64,000 bases of DNA, from the NCBI GenBank assembly GCA_021432635.1, contig MU270041.1, positions 788,107 through 852,106 of the forward strand, written 5' to 3'. This document shows positions 1-10,810 of the stretch, piece by piece; within the stretch, counting starts at the first letter, position 1, and each line of letters starts with the position of its first letter. The notes under the pieces were generated by a model that worked only from the letters and a program-made list of their open reading frames with translations, did no database searches and was not told the origin of the DNA. A program made the translations under genes and the position numbers. Source of the DNA: Thozetella sp. PMI_491 (Eukaryota; Ascomycota; Sordariomycetes; Chaetosphaeriales; Chaetosphaeriaceae).

Positions 1-164
1 GGCCTAACTCGCCCGGTACCAGTCGATCAAGTGCTAGTTGCCCTAGTTTCTTTGGGTCTGCACACGTCTGGTGAGAGAGAGCGAGACAGCCGCAGAGAGA
101 ACGCCGACGACGACGACCGATCCGGCGAGGCTTACGCCCTAGGAGCCCTCTCGCGCGACCCAGG

Positions 165-1990
165 ATGGCGCCGCTCCACGATGGCGGTCTCAAGGACCAC
201 TGGAAGTTCTTCATGGCCATGACGATCGTGTCGGCCAGCACGTTCCAGTACGGCGTCGACTTTGGCATCATCAATGGGCTCCAAGCCATGGTGCCCTTCC
301 TGGCGGTAGGTGCAGAAGGCAGAACGAGGGCACGACGGCGACACAGTTGCTGACGGCAGTGTTAGGTATTCGGCAGCCCGGACCCTACCAGTCCGATCGG
401 TTATAACATCTCTTCGGAGCGCCAGCAGCTCATCTCGTCGTTGATGACGCTCGGCGCCTTCGTGACCAGCTCCACGGCCGGCTTCGGCGCCATGCTGTAC
501 GGGCGCAAGATGGCGCTGTGGATCGCTTGTGTGGCCTCGGTCGTGGCCACCGTCATGATGCAGACGACGACGAGCATCGGCGTGCTGTACGCCGCGCGGC
601 TCATCATCGGGTTCGCGAACGGCCTGTTCATGACCTACTCGCAGCTGTACATCCTCGAAACAAGCCCCGCCCGCTTCAGGGGCTTAGGTATCTCGACGTG
701 GTCTATCTGGACCACAGTAGGTGAGTAATTAGCAGCAGCCCATTCTCCCTGTAACCCTCTGCCTCCCGCATCCGCACCTTGGGTTTGGGATAGGGGAGAG
801 AGAGCCGAACAGCAGCTCACGTTTGGTCATAGGAAACCTTGTGGGAACCATCATCGACAACTTCGCCGCAGCCAATACGGACAAATCCGCCTATGTGGTC
901 CCGCTTGGCATCGTGTACATCATCCCGGGACTCCTCGCGCTGTGCCTGTTCCTCATCCCGGAGTCGCCCCGCTGGCTGTTGACCCAGGGCCGCGCCGACG
1001 CGGCCGAGGCGTCTCTCCGGTGGCTGCGCCCGGCCGGGTGGGACGTCTCTGAGGAGTTCAACCAGATCAAGGCGGCTCTCGAAGCGGAACAGCAGCTCCA
1101 GTCCGGTGTCGGTATCGTGGACCTCTTCCGTAACCCGATCGACCGCCGGCGGACGCTCCTCTCGGTCGGTGCTGTGCTCATCCAAGCTGCGTCCGGGTCC
1201 ATGTTCATGCTCGCCTTCGGCACCTACTTCTTCACCATGGCCGGCATCGCGACCCCCTTCCAGCAGCAGGTCATCGCCATCGCCGTCGCCCTGGCCGCCG
1301 TCATCCTGAACTGCTTCATCGTAACCCGCTTCGGCCTCCGCCGCGTGTTCCTTATGGCCGGTTTGATAACCTGTGCCATCTTCCTGCTGGTGCTCGCGGC
1401 TGTGTACGACGCGGCGCCCTTCACGACAACTACGAACAACACTATCGTCGCCATGGCGGTCCTCTACTTGGCCTTCTATAATTTCTTCATTGGCCCTTAC
1501 GCCTGGCTGGCGGGTGGTGAGATTCCCTCTCAGAGGCTCCGCTCGTACACTTTTGGTATTTCCACCGCGGTGGGCTTTCTCGGAGCGGTTTGTTGGCCTT
1601 GACCCCTTTCTATATTTTCGGACGCCGTGCTGACTCGCTCTAGTGGCTTACTGTCTTCACCGCGCCTTACTTTATTAACCCCTTGGACCTCAACTGGGGC
1701 CCCAAGTACGGCTATATCTGGTTTGGTTCCTGCATCCTAACAGCGATTTGGGTCTTCTTCTTCCTGCCCGAGACCAAAGACCGCACCTTGGAGGAGATTG
1801 ACGAGCTGGTACGTGCCCTCGCTTCGTGTTCATGGTCCATCTTTCTGACAAGGTGGCGCTGCAGTTCGAGGCCCGAGTTCCGGCTTGGAAGTTCGGGTCA
1901 TATGAATGTGGGAACCGGCTGGGGAGCTCGAGCGACCGCGAGTCCAATATCGAGAAGGGGAGCCCCGAACCTAAAATCCAGAGCGCTTAA
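165..1990 (+). CDS. MFS sugar/polyol transporter (sugar porter family)
   Basis: Plasma-membrane major facilitator of the sugar-porter type, expected to import a hexose, disaccharide or polyol by proton symport. Five exons fit: 165-305, 366-720, 833-1587, 1644-1808 and 1865-1990, giving 513 residues, the normal length for the family. Visible landmarks are the first helix with FQYGVDFGIINGLQ, the central PESPRWLL motif near residue 208 and the post-helix-12 PETKDRTLEEIDELFEARVP signature near residue 459, where fungal sugar porters end. About twelve hydrophobic segments are present. All four introns have GT donors and AG acceptors, and frames join without a stop. The start is the first in-frame ATG before helix 1. 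The FQYGVDFG and LQAM region resembles alpha-glucoside/maltose permeases, but the substrate cannot be told from sequence. It lies head-to-tail upstream of the dehydrogenase at 2414. Confidence 0.93.
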
Positions 1991-2413
1991 CGACGATATC
2001 ATGACGACCAAAAGCAACCCCTTGGAGTGTATTATAAATGATACCCAATCAATGATTTTTTCTTTCTGATTGCTCTCTGCCCTAGACTTGGACCAGGTTG
2101 ACTCTGCACGGCCCCCTATGCGCCGCCGTTGGGTGGTTACTGGGCGCGTCGACGGAAGGCGGCGGCGCGTAGCGGCGAGGCACATCCAACTGCCGCAGAT
2201 CTCATGCAGGAAGCCGAGGGTGGCAACCCTGAGCGGCAGACCGGATAATACAGAATCATCTATGAGCTAGCGGGGTAAAGCGGTGGTGGTGTGGTGGTGC
2301 CTGGATTGAAAAAGCCGGTTGGTCCAGACACACTAGGAGCACCAGGTCTGTGGGAAATGTAGCACACGCACACTCCATGTAATGACGCATCGTTGAATTT
2401 GATTATCAACCTA
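1991..2413. other. Intergenic: transporter 3' end and dehydrogenase promoter
   Basis: This 423-bp spacer lies between two genes on the same strand. It contains a T-rich stretch near 2057-2068 that could serve transporter 3' processing and a GT-rich tract at 2281-2299. I see no further gene. Confidence 0.4.
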
Positions 2414-3670
2414 ATGGCTTCGCATCCCGAGTTTGGCGAGCAGACAGGAGCGCTAGAGATCGCTGAGGCGTTTGCGGACTGCATTCGTGGCAAGACTAGT
2501 CAGTTTGAGTCGTAACCCGAGGACTTTTCTGTACCGCTCGGCCCGACGTGAGTGGGACTGACTCTGCCTAACTCTCGCAGTCCTGGTGACGGGTGTGAGC
2601 CCGAAAGGCCTCGGAGCTTCGACAGCCAGTGCCTTCGCGAGTCAGGGCCCATCGTTGCTCATCCTGGCCTCCAAGACGAGGTCCAAGGTGGACGAGGTGG
2701 TGCAAGAGATACGGTTGACGAATCCACAGCTGAACATCCAGACCGTCCTGCTGGACCTCTCGTCGCAGAAGAAGATCTACGAGGCCGCCGACGCCATCAA
2801 GGAACTCACGGATAGGCTGGACATCTTGGTCAACAATGCCGGCACGTGCGTGGTCACGCGCCAGAAGACGGCCGAGGGCATCGAGCTGCAGTTTGGAGTC
2901 AACCACATCGGGCCCTTCCTCCTCACGAACCTCCTGCTGCCCCTGCTCGAGAAGGCAGCCGAGCAGGCGCCCCGGGGAGCGACGCGCATTGTCAATGTAT
3001 CGAGCGCCGGGCACCGCGTCTCACCCATGCGCTTCCATGACTACAACTTCGAGGGCAAGCCGGTCCCGGCCGAGGAGGAGCACGTGCAGCGGCTTCCGGG
3101 GGCATTTGGCAAGTTCACCGAGGATGGGTACAACGGCATCGTGACATATGCCATGTCTAAAACGGCCAACATCCTATTCACGCTGCACCTCCAGCCCAGA
3201 CTCATCCAGCGAGGGATTGCTGCATACGCAGTCCACCCGGGAAGTGCGCGATCCCGCCACCCAGGCGTATCCCCCGGGGCGAGAAATAAGGCGAGACGCT
3301 GACGCAGAACCTCCCTGCAGCCATAGAGACGGAGCTCGGCCGGCATCAGGATGCCGAACTGCAGGGCCAGTTTCACAAGTCGGATTTATACTGGAAGAAC
3401 GTGGACGAGGGCTCCGCGACGACCCTGGTCGGGGCGTTGGATCCCGCTCTTAACGGTATGTGCGCACCGTGCGCCCCGAGCCACCCGGGCCAGGGACGGG
3501 GGCAAAAGATGGCGTCAACTAAGCACCGTGCTTCAGACCCAAAGGGTGTATACCTTGCCGAATGCCAATACGCAACCCCGTCGGCGCACGCGAGCGGCCC
3601 CGAGTCAGCCGAGAAGCTTTGGGAGTTGAGCGAGCATCTTGTCGGCACGACCTTCGCGGTGGGACGGTGA
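2414..3670 (+). CDS. Short-chain dehydrogenase/reductase (classical SDR)
   Basis: NAD(P)-dependent oxidoreductase with a Rossmann fold, of the WW-domain-oxidoreductase/retinol-dehydrogenase-like fungal type; substrate unknown. Exons 2414-2498, 2581-3243, 3291-3455 and 3537-3670 give 348 residues. Motifs seen: cofactor glycine motif TGVSPKGLG (residues 32-40), NNAG (113-116), catalytic Ser in VNVSSAG (about 170) and YAMSK with Tyr218 and Lys222. The N-terminus (FGEQTGALEIAEAFADCIRGKT) before the first intron matches the lead-in common to this subfamily. The third intron is only 47 nt (3244-3290) and is required to link the HPGS segment to the downstream frame, since the exon-2 frame otherwise stops at 3302. 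If that intron is not spliced, the gene is frameshifted there. It follows the MFS gene on the same strand, which suggests but does not prove a shared role. Confidence 0.88.
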
Positions 3671-4212
3671 AGGGCGGTGGAGGGGCGGCCAATGAATGCG
3701 TCATAGGATGAAGAAATCGCTCGGGTCGCCTCCTTCCTTGTGCAACGATCGCCGGGGAACAAAAAGGAGCCGGCTGTGATTTGGCTCGGGTGGCGCAAGC
3801 CTAGGGATTACCTAACAAGGGCTATTACCGGTCGCTAAGGGGCAGACGTGCGTACAGTCTTAGAGCATGTGGCCTAAAGTTGGAATCGTTCGAATTATAA
3901 TGTATATTTAAACCGGCCTGGTTCTCAGTCTCAGTCGGAGAGGGTATCTTGTGCGATGGGGCCTTAAGTCTTTACACCAGTTGAGGCGCCAGGAAAGGAA
4001 ATAAAAGAAGTGCCAAAAAAAAGATCCAGAAACATTTTGATGCACCAACGCCTCCCCCCTTTCCGCCTACCCCTTCCCCAAGTAGAAGCCGTGGTGAAAG
4101 AAGTACACCTTGCTGCGTAGCCACCGCCGAGGATACCACGCCGTGCCCATTAACCTGTCGTGGTCATACATGTTCGCATCAATCTAGTGCAACCTCCCTT
4201 CTCCGGACGCCC
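3671..4212. other. Convergent intergenic spacer
   Basis: This region separates the dehydrogenase (+) from the small unknown gene (-), so it should hold both 3' ends. An AATAAA-type signal occurs near 4000-4005 on the plus strand, followed by an A-run. No ORF with coding character is seen. Confidence 0.4.
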
Positions 4213-4807
4213 TCAGGCGCTGACCCCGTGCCGAACCCAGAAGCTGGTTCGGCGGGCGACATTCTCTTGCTCGAGATAGTCCTCCACCTGCTTCCTCTCC
4301 TCATCGGGGAGCTGGCTAAGGCTGTCGTTCATGAGGTCCAGGCAAGTCTTGGATGCTGTGGTAGGTGTGTAAGCTAGTGCTCATAGCGGCAGGGAGTACT
4401 CCTCCTTCCTAGTAGCCCCGAGTTATATGACAGTGGCACTTACGGACAAACCCGCTATCAGCTCCCAGCTCCAGCGCTGCTTGCATCCGGGCCGAGTTGT
4501 AGCAGCCGAACAGCTTCTGGACCGTGAGCATGCGACGCCATAGGGTCGCGGCGTCGGTGTTGTCGCTCAGGCTGCTGCCATCGGGAAGGTCGAAGTACAC
4601 CTGACTGTTCCTCCACGACCTCCTGCGGCTCGCCTGGCTAGACTTGGGCTCCGGGGCCACCTGCGGCGGCTTGGGTGCCTCAGCGGGGCACGGGGTGATG
4701 GCGTCCTCGTCGTCACTAAGGGACGATGTTGATGCACGCGAGGCGCTGCCCCGCCGGCTGTGCAGGGTCTTGGAGCCGGGCAGTCGATGGGCGGACATGG
4801 TCGGCAT
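4213..4807 (-). CDS. Hypothetical protein, two exons, small and Ser-rich N-terminus
   Basis: I do not recognise this protein. Exon 1 (4807-4444) and exon 2 (4355-4213) are joined across an 88-nt intron with a strong GTAAGT donor and CAG acceptor, giving 168 residues (165 if the second ATG at 4798 is used). The first 60 residues are low-complexity, rich in Ser, Arg and Asp (SRASTSSLSDDEDAITP). The second half is better ordered: LWRRMLTVQKLFGCYNSAR followed by an acidic amphipathic stretch, PDEERKQVEDYLEQEN. No signal peptide or membrane helix is present, so a soluble intracellular protein is likely. Support comes from frame-consistent splicing, codon use biased to G/C third positions and the absence of stops. 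It is convergent with the dehydrogenase. Confidence 0.6.
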
Positions 4808-7800
4808 TCAGTCGATTGGCGGGGAAAGTGGGTGAGTTGTGGTGTTATGCGTGCAAGTGGTGGCAGAGGGGCCCGAGTCGGTCTTCTTATATTGCGAAGA
4901 GTGCCGAAATGTGTGTAAGTGTGCGTTTGCGTATGCACGGGAGTGCGAGTTTGCGCTGGCTGAGCTTGCCGGGTGCACCGGGCTGATGCAAGATCAGAGT
5001 GTAAGAGATTGCTTGTCTTCCAGACAGCGACTCTAGGCCGGTTATGTATACGGGATGAGAGCCAAGCAGTGACGGCGAGGGAGGGGGGGGGAAGGTCTGG
5101 GCGGGCAGATCGCAGGGCTATTTAACACATGTTGAAGCCCTGCATGATCTCCTACTACCCAACCAGAGGGAAAAAAAGAAACTTGGAAGCAGCGTGCGGA
5201 TCTTGCCTGCATGACTCAGCCCCTGGTCGAGCATCCTTTCTTTGTTTCTTGTACCACTAAGCGCGGCGTGCCCCTGGCCGGAGCCGTTGGGCTGCTGCTT
5301 GCGGCGCATGGCTTGTGAATGTGTGTGTGCGTAGCAGCGGTAGATGAGGTGTGTTTTTGAAAAAGTGGGCGGGTGGGGTGGCGGCATGCAAGCTACAGTA
5401 CATCGCAGCGAGCGATATAGTGGAGGGTGGCTTTGTTTCTCCGACTAAACAAAAAAAAGAGACATCGCGAGAGGGAGAAGGGGGGGGAGGCGAAAAAAAA
5501 AAGGAATAACAATAACAGACGGTACCTGGGGCGTTCAAACAAACCCATGCGTGATGCTGACACGCATGAGCCGCCATGGGCCATCATGGGCCATGGCAGA
5601 AAGATTTGGGATGGCAAGGATGCTTAGATCAAGCTGCCGTGGCTTCCCATTCGGCGCGGCCATCGCGACTTCCCACCTGGTGGACACCCGGGAAAATGGG
5701 GCACAGCTGCCCAATGTCAAGCAGATAGGCGTGGATGGGTCAAGGTCTCGAGGTGAAAAGCTTGATGCCTGCTAGTCGATGTTTTTGGACGGCCAGTTGC
5801 CCTGGCGCTACCAAAAGACGACAGCCAACGCATCAAGTCTTTTCGGGATGCTCCCTCCTCGCACACCTCGCAGATAGTATGCGCGCTGGGGGGGAGCCGC
5901 CTGGCAGTCCTTGGCCCGTTTGTTGGCCCCAAGCTTTCGCGCCGTTGACGTGGGCAACGCAAAACAAGTCCCAGCTTCGAGGGGTAAAATACAAAAAAAA
6001 GCCTGTGCTGAGGAAGTTTAAAACGAGGCGATCCCGTACGATCCGCGCTGCGGCCGGCCTCTCTGACCTCATCGTGCCATCCTTGCAAGGACTGACGTGT
6101 GGCTTGCGTGGTGAGGGCAAATGACGAGAGGCCCAGCCTAGGGCCAAGGTCACCGCCTCCAAGAGGCCCAGGCTTGGCCAGGCTCACTGGCAGACTGGCA
6201 GGCTGGCTACCTAGCTACCACCTATGGTACATTACTGCACCTACCACGCTGCATGGCTAATCGTCATCACTCCCCATCATCCTCCAGTGCCGGCAGGCGA
6301 GCAGCTCAGGCAGCTTGGCACCTTGGCGAGCTGGTGACACGTAGGACGAGCCGACTTACATAGTATACTGCACGCCCCTCCCGCGGAATGCAACCCCGCA
6401 GAAACGAGGTCTAACATGATATTGTGCATGCAGCATCGCACTGACAAGAGGGCCACTTGGAGGGGGGGAGCGGGTGTGATCACTGATGATCAGCGCAGGC
6501 ATTGTGCGATAAGGCACTTAGTCTCTGGTGGGTATCCTGATCTACCCCGACTGATCGTGCAGCACTCGTGATCGGTCTTGGAGGGGGGCGAGGCGCCGAT
6601 AGCGGTGCGGCCAAGAGTGCAAGAAGGCGCTCCGCATGCCTCTTGAAAAATTGGGGGGGGAGGGAGGGAGGGAGGGAGGGAGGAGGCCATCAATCCGACT
6701 GCGAGAGAAGGTGGTGTGATGTCTGGGCTGGTTCCAGTATCGAGCGACCTTCCTACACTCCCTGCGTTTCGGGCTCCTCCCTGCGGTGCTGGGTATTATT
6801 TTTTTTGAGTTGGCTGCATGCGCTAGCTCAAGAGCTCGAGGCGGGTGTCTCGGCATTCGACCTGCAAAGCTGCGAGCTACGGCATTCGATTGGGCAAGCG
6901 GCAACCGTCTTGGGAGGAACAACAAGGGAGGCGGTAGGAAGCAGGGAAAAAAGCCAAGATCCATCCCAATTACCAGGCAGCTATGCGGCCCAAATCCCCT
7001 TCCTCTCCTCGAGGTGCCTGCTCATGGATGGTGTAATGGATGTACTTCTCAAAGGTACTTCCCGAGCGCATCCAAGGTCTGTCCTAGCGACGGCCGAGCT
7101 ATGCGCTGCTGTCGTGGTGCCAACAGTGCAGTGCATCGCCAGTGGGGCGCTCTTGAGAAGAAAAAAAAAACTACTAAGGCGAGGCGAGAAAGAGGGCGGG
7201 AAGTTTCCAGCAACAAAAGAGGAAATGTGTGGGCCTTTCTTTTTTTTTCCCTCTCCCGCTCTTCCTTTTTGGTGTCTTTGCCCATCGTTCAACGAAGGAT
7301 CCGGCGAGTCCCGCCAACAAAGGTAGGCCGAATGTCGATCAGGTACCTTGTTGGGATATCTCAGGGCTCAGGGGGAGGAAAGGGAGTGTGACGACTGCTC
7401 CACCCCCAACATCCCATATAGCTGCACCACACGAAGTGACCCTCTGGAGCTGCCTCTGGGCCGAACTCTGCGCGCGGATCCCCAAACCTCCGCTCCTTTG
7501 AGGAAGGCATCAGGGCATCCTCGGGTACTACGGTGCGGGCGGGACGAATTGCGCGGTGGTCACACGGGCCCCCCTCTCTTGGTGCCAGTCATGCCCCGTT
7601 CGGCCTGGCTAGGCGAGGTCATGTTCGCCTTTCCTTATCTCGAACCCGTCACCGCCTGGACCGCAGGGCATGGGGGCGCGCACACCATTCCGCTATGGCG
7701 GTGCGTGTTCGTGACTCGAGCCATGGGGGTGCTCATGGGTTCATTTTTCGAGCCTAGGTAGCCAAGGTAGCGTCGCTCGCCATAGGTTATCGGCTGCGCG

Positions 7801-8324
7801 CGACAGCCAGAAAAGGGCGGAGGATTGACAAACGGCAGCCGGCCCCGGAGCCTGGGAGTGGGGCACGGTCGGCGCCATCGGTGCGGGGAATCACGATAAC
7901 CTCGCCCGGCCTGCGCCAGCAGACGCTACCTTGTGACTAACAACCTCGACGAAGGGGGATTTCTGATAAAACTCCGGTCGGGCCCGTGCTGTTTCCGACG
8001 TGAGGGTTGCAGCGAGATATCTCGGATGCCGTCCGGGTACAACACACGCCATGTACAGTACCACTGCGCTGTCTCACCCCGGGAGGGGAAGGGGGGGAGT
8101 TAGTTGGAGTGAGCGGTCAGGCAGGTGAAGCTTATTGGTTCGGCGATCTGCGTCGCTGGCCACCAACACCCCGTCGCATGAGGTTCTCTTTCGCCTGATG
8201 GACTGGTCATCGAACGGAAATGTGTCATTGGCTATCTCACATAGATTGCGTTCAACTCCACTCTAGACGAGGCCTCGGCTTTCAGAGAACAGCTGCGGAC
8301 CAGCCTGCTAACCTAGGGCTGCGT
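4808..8324. other. Gene-poor 3.5-kb region with low-complexity tracts
   Basis: No ORF here has recognisable motifs or splice-linked exons. The overlapping frames of 60-250 codons look like chance reading of GC-rich DNA. The stretch holds many homopolymer runs (G-run near 5085, A-runs at 5450, 5495, 5990 and 7160, T-runs at 6790 and 7240), a GGGA array at 6653-6686 and CCATGGGCCAT-type short repeats near 5572-5596. The part next to 8324 contains the 3' flank of the hydrolase gene. Confidence 0.45.
6653..6686 (+). repeat. (GGGA)n simple repeat, G-quadruplex-prone
   Basis: A run of eight Gs is followed by about six tandem GGGA units and a final GGAGG. It has at least six G-triplets separated by single A residues, which is the textbook arrangement for a very stable G-quadruplex on the plus strand. 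It lies in gene-poor DNA. Confidence 0.85.
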
Positions 8325-9452
8325 TTAGCCACGGTATCGCTCAAGGATCGACAGGATCTTCTCCGAGACGATATCGTATGCCTCCTCGGGTAGGTAGTGG
8401 CCGTAGCCCTCGCCCACGGCCACCGGCTCGTACGACGTGCCGGGCGCTATGAAGTCCTTCCACTCTTCTGCCACGTCGATCCTCGAACCCAGCCTCGCGG
8501 CCGAGTACATGACCACGGTGGGCACGTCCAGTTTCCTCCCGGCCTTCTGGTCCTCAACCTGCTCGTTGTACTCAGGCGCCGCTCCGGCGGCATAGTCCTC
8601 GCACGAGTATCGGATCGTCTCTTCCTTCTCGAAGAGAGCCGCATACACCTCGACAGCCTCGTCGGCCTGGATGCGCTGGAGTCCTTTTTCGTTTCCGGCG
8701 ATGCGCAACGAACCCCGTGCCCAGTTGCCACCCCCGAGCGCCGTGATCATCCGCACGGCCAGCTCTACGTTGGCTAAGAGCGGCCAGTGGAAGTAGCCCG
8801 TCGCGATGGTCGGGTCCGCAAACTTGTCCCATTGCACCTTGGTAGGCACAATGTCCAGGAGCACGGTCCCTTCCACCTCAAAGTGCGGGAAGTCGGTGCG
8901 CGAGACGGCAAGACGGTGACAGATGCGCGCGCCACGATCGTGCCCGCCGAGGATCAGTTTCTGACCCGGAGGCGCGTCGAATACTTTCTGCAGCGAGTCG
9001 AGGAGCGCCGTGCCTACCGCCAGCTTCGTGTGCGTCTTGGCGGGAGTGCTGATCCCGTACCCCGGCAGCTCGGGTACGTAGAGAGAGACCTTGCCGAGTA
9101 AGAGCGGGATAACCTAGAGAGCGTATCAGCCATCTTCTCGATTAGGAAGCGAGGCGTTTCTGTCCATTCATAGGTGCCGTTCCCGCCGCCGGGGTTACTC
9201 ACATGACGCCAGCTGAGAGATGGCCACAGCAGCCTTTAGTCAACCACTCCTCGCTCTCGTTCCCGACCTCGGGAACTGCACGGTAAGGTGTGGCACTTAC
9301 ATGAAGGCGGACTGAGGGTAGCCGTGTATCAGGGTCAGGATCGGCCCGCCGTTCTTCAGATCAGAGATGTAGCTGACCACGTCGGAGCCCGACTTGGTGG
9401 GCGTTACATGGCGTGTGAGTGACGGGTAGAAGTTTCTCGTTTCGACCGCCAT
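8325..9452 (-). CDS. Alpha/beta hydrolase, haloacetate dehalogenase / epoxide hydrolase-like
   Basis: Soluble alpha/beta-hydrolase of 316 residues, closest by motif to fluoroacetate/haloacetate dehalogenases and epoxide hydrolases, which use an Asp nucleophile. Seen: oxyanion loop HGYP (43-46), nucleophile elbow GGHDRGAR with Asp113, the WRHV segment that follows HGYPQSA in this family, and the catalytic-His region GYGHYLPEEA with His293. Exons: 9452-9301, a 10-nt microexon 9212-9203 encoding most of IWRH, and 9113-8325. Both introns have strong donors (GTAAGT, GTGAGT) and frames close exactly. Without the microexon the conserved WRH is lost and the frame breaks. The start ATG at 9452 is the first in frame. 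It is divergent from the methyltransferase at 10049, sharing a 0.6-kb promoter region. The actual substrate (halo-acid, epoxide or ester) is not determined by sequence. Confidence 0.88.
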
Positions 9453-10048
9453 TCTCTATGCAGATCTGACTTGGTTCAGCTATCGTGTTTAAGTCGGCTA
9501 TGTTGGCAGCGTCAACTATGCCAGCATCGCGAAGTAAGATGGTCTTCCAGAAATGTCATCCCGCGCCCTTTCGCCAACTCCTTAGTTAGCCCCTCCCGTA
9601 AAGTTCCACGGCCGCCGGCCGGCCCGGGTGACGGGTTAATAATGCAATGCCCCGCACCGGCAACAGTAGGCGAGAGAGCTAAGCGTAGCAAACGAACGAC
9701 AAAGATTTGCCCGGCCAAATTATTTACTTCAATAGACGTTGTACGATTGGGGCTGTGCGTAAAAGTATCGACGGAGGGGTATTCCCCCAGCTTACTCTCG
9801 ACTCGTAGAATGCTGCAGCAGCGTTGAGTCACACCGATTAACACCCGCTGCATAACTACTTGCCTACGTTCAATATGCAGCATGCCAAGGCAGGCCGGGT
9901 AGAGTGCTATGGCGCCTAGTGGCGCGCGCCCAGCCTGCTTGATCTGCTTCGATATAATCTTGACCTGAGCCTGGCGCAAGCAATACCTAGCTGGAGCATT
10001 CAAACAGGCATAACTATATGCATCCCCGCAAGGATCTACCTATCCGCC
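9453..10048. other. Divergent promoter region: hydrolase (-) / methyltransferase (+)
   Basis: This 596-bp region sits between two divergently transcribed genes and is the obvious place for shared control. I could not identify a specific transcription-factor site with confidence. It is less GC-rich than the flanking exons. Confidence 0.45.
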
Positions 10049-10810
10049 ATGTCGCACAACATCTACGACACGCAGGAATTCTTCGAGAATTATTCCAAGC
10101 TCGACCGCTCCGTGCGCGGGCTGGACGGTGCGCCCGAATGGCCCGACATCCAGAAGCTGCTCCCAGCGGACCTAGCCGGCCGTCGGGTCCTCGACCTGGG
10201 TTGTGGCTTCGGCTGGTTTGTCCGCTGGGCCCGGGATCAAGGCGCAAGCCACGTGCACGGCATTGACCTGTCGGAGAACATGCTCGAACAGGCGCGCGGC
10301 AAGACTCGGGAGAGCCCTCGTGGCTTTGAGAACATCACGTATCAGCGTGCCGACCTCGACACCATCGTGTTCCCAGAGACAGAAGCTAGCGTGTACGACC
10401 TTGTCTTTAGCGTCCTGACCCTGCATTACCTCGCCAATCTTCGTCAGCTCGTGGCTCAGGTGCAGCACGCGCTGAAGCCCGGCGGCGCCTTCGTCTTCAC
10501 CATCGAGCACCCCATCTGGACGGCCCCGTCGAACCCGAAGCTCCAGGTTGACGCGGAGACGGGGCGCAAGTACTGGCCGCTGGACGACTACCAAATCGAG
10601 GGCCCGAGGGTGACGAATTGGTTGGCGCAGGGGTTCGGCAAGCAGCACCGGACGCTCACGTCATACATCAATATCCTCCTTGAGGCTGGCTTCGAGCTGA
10701 CGGGGTTCAACGAGTGGTGTCCGACCGAGGCACAGCTGCAGGAACATCCGGAATGGGCGGGTGAGAGGCTGAGACCATCATTTCTATTAATGAGTGCGAG
10801 AAAGAAGTGA
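10049..10810 (+). CDS. Class I SAM-dependent methyltransferase
   Basis: Intronless gene for a 253-residue soluble methyltransferase of the Methyltransf_11/UbiE-like type. Motif I is VLDLGCGFGW (47-56), with the acidic motif II residue in HGIDLSENML. Motif IV lies around SVLTLHYLANL and motif VI around ALKPGGAFVFTIEHPI. The C-terminal half carries a substrate lid with many aromatic residues (GRKYWPLDDYQIEGPRV). Proteins with this organisation methylate small molecules, but the acceptor is not predictable. The start ATG at 10049 is followed by a complete fold, and no upstream in-frame ATG extends it sensibly. It is divergent from the hydrolase at 8325-9452. Confidence 0.92.
   Translation: MSHNIYDTQEFFENYSKLDRSVRGLDGAPEWPDIQKLLPADLAGRRVLDLGCGFGWFVRWARDQGASHVHGIDLSENMLEQARGKTRESPRGFENITYQRADLDTIVFPETEASVYDLVFSVLTLHYLANLRQLVAQVQHALKPGGAFVFTIEHPIWTAPSNPKLQVDAETGRKYWPLDDYQIEGPRVTNWLAQGFGKQHRTLTSYINILLEAGFELTGFNEWCPTEAQLQEHPEWAGERLRPSFLLMSARKK

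Noticed and set aside
6568-7391. 252- and 201-codon plus frames
   Set aside because: They translate homopolymers and the GGGA repeat; no protein-like pattern.
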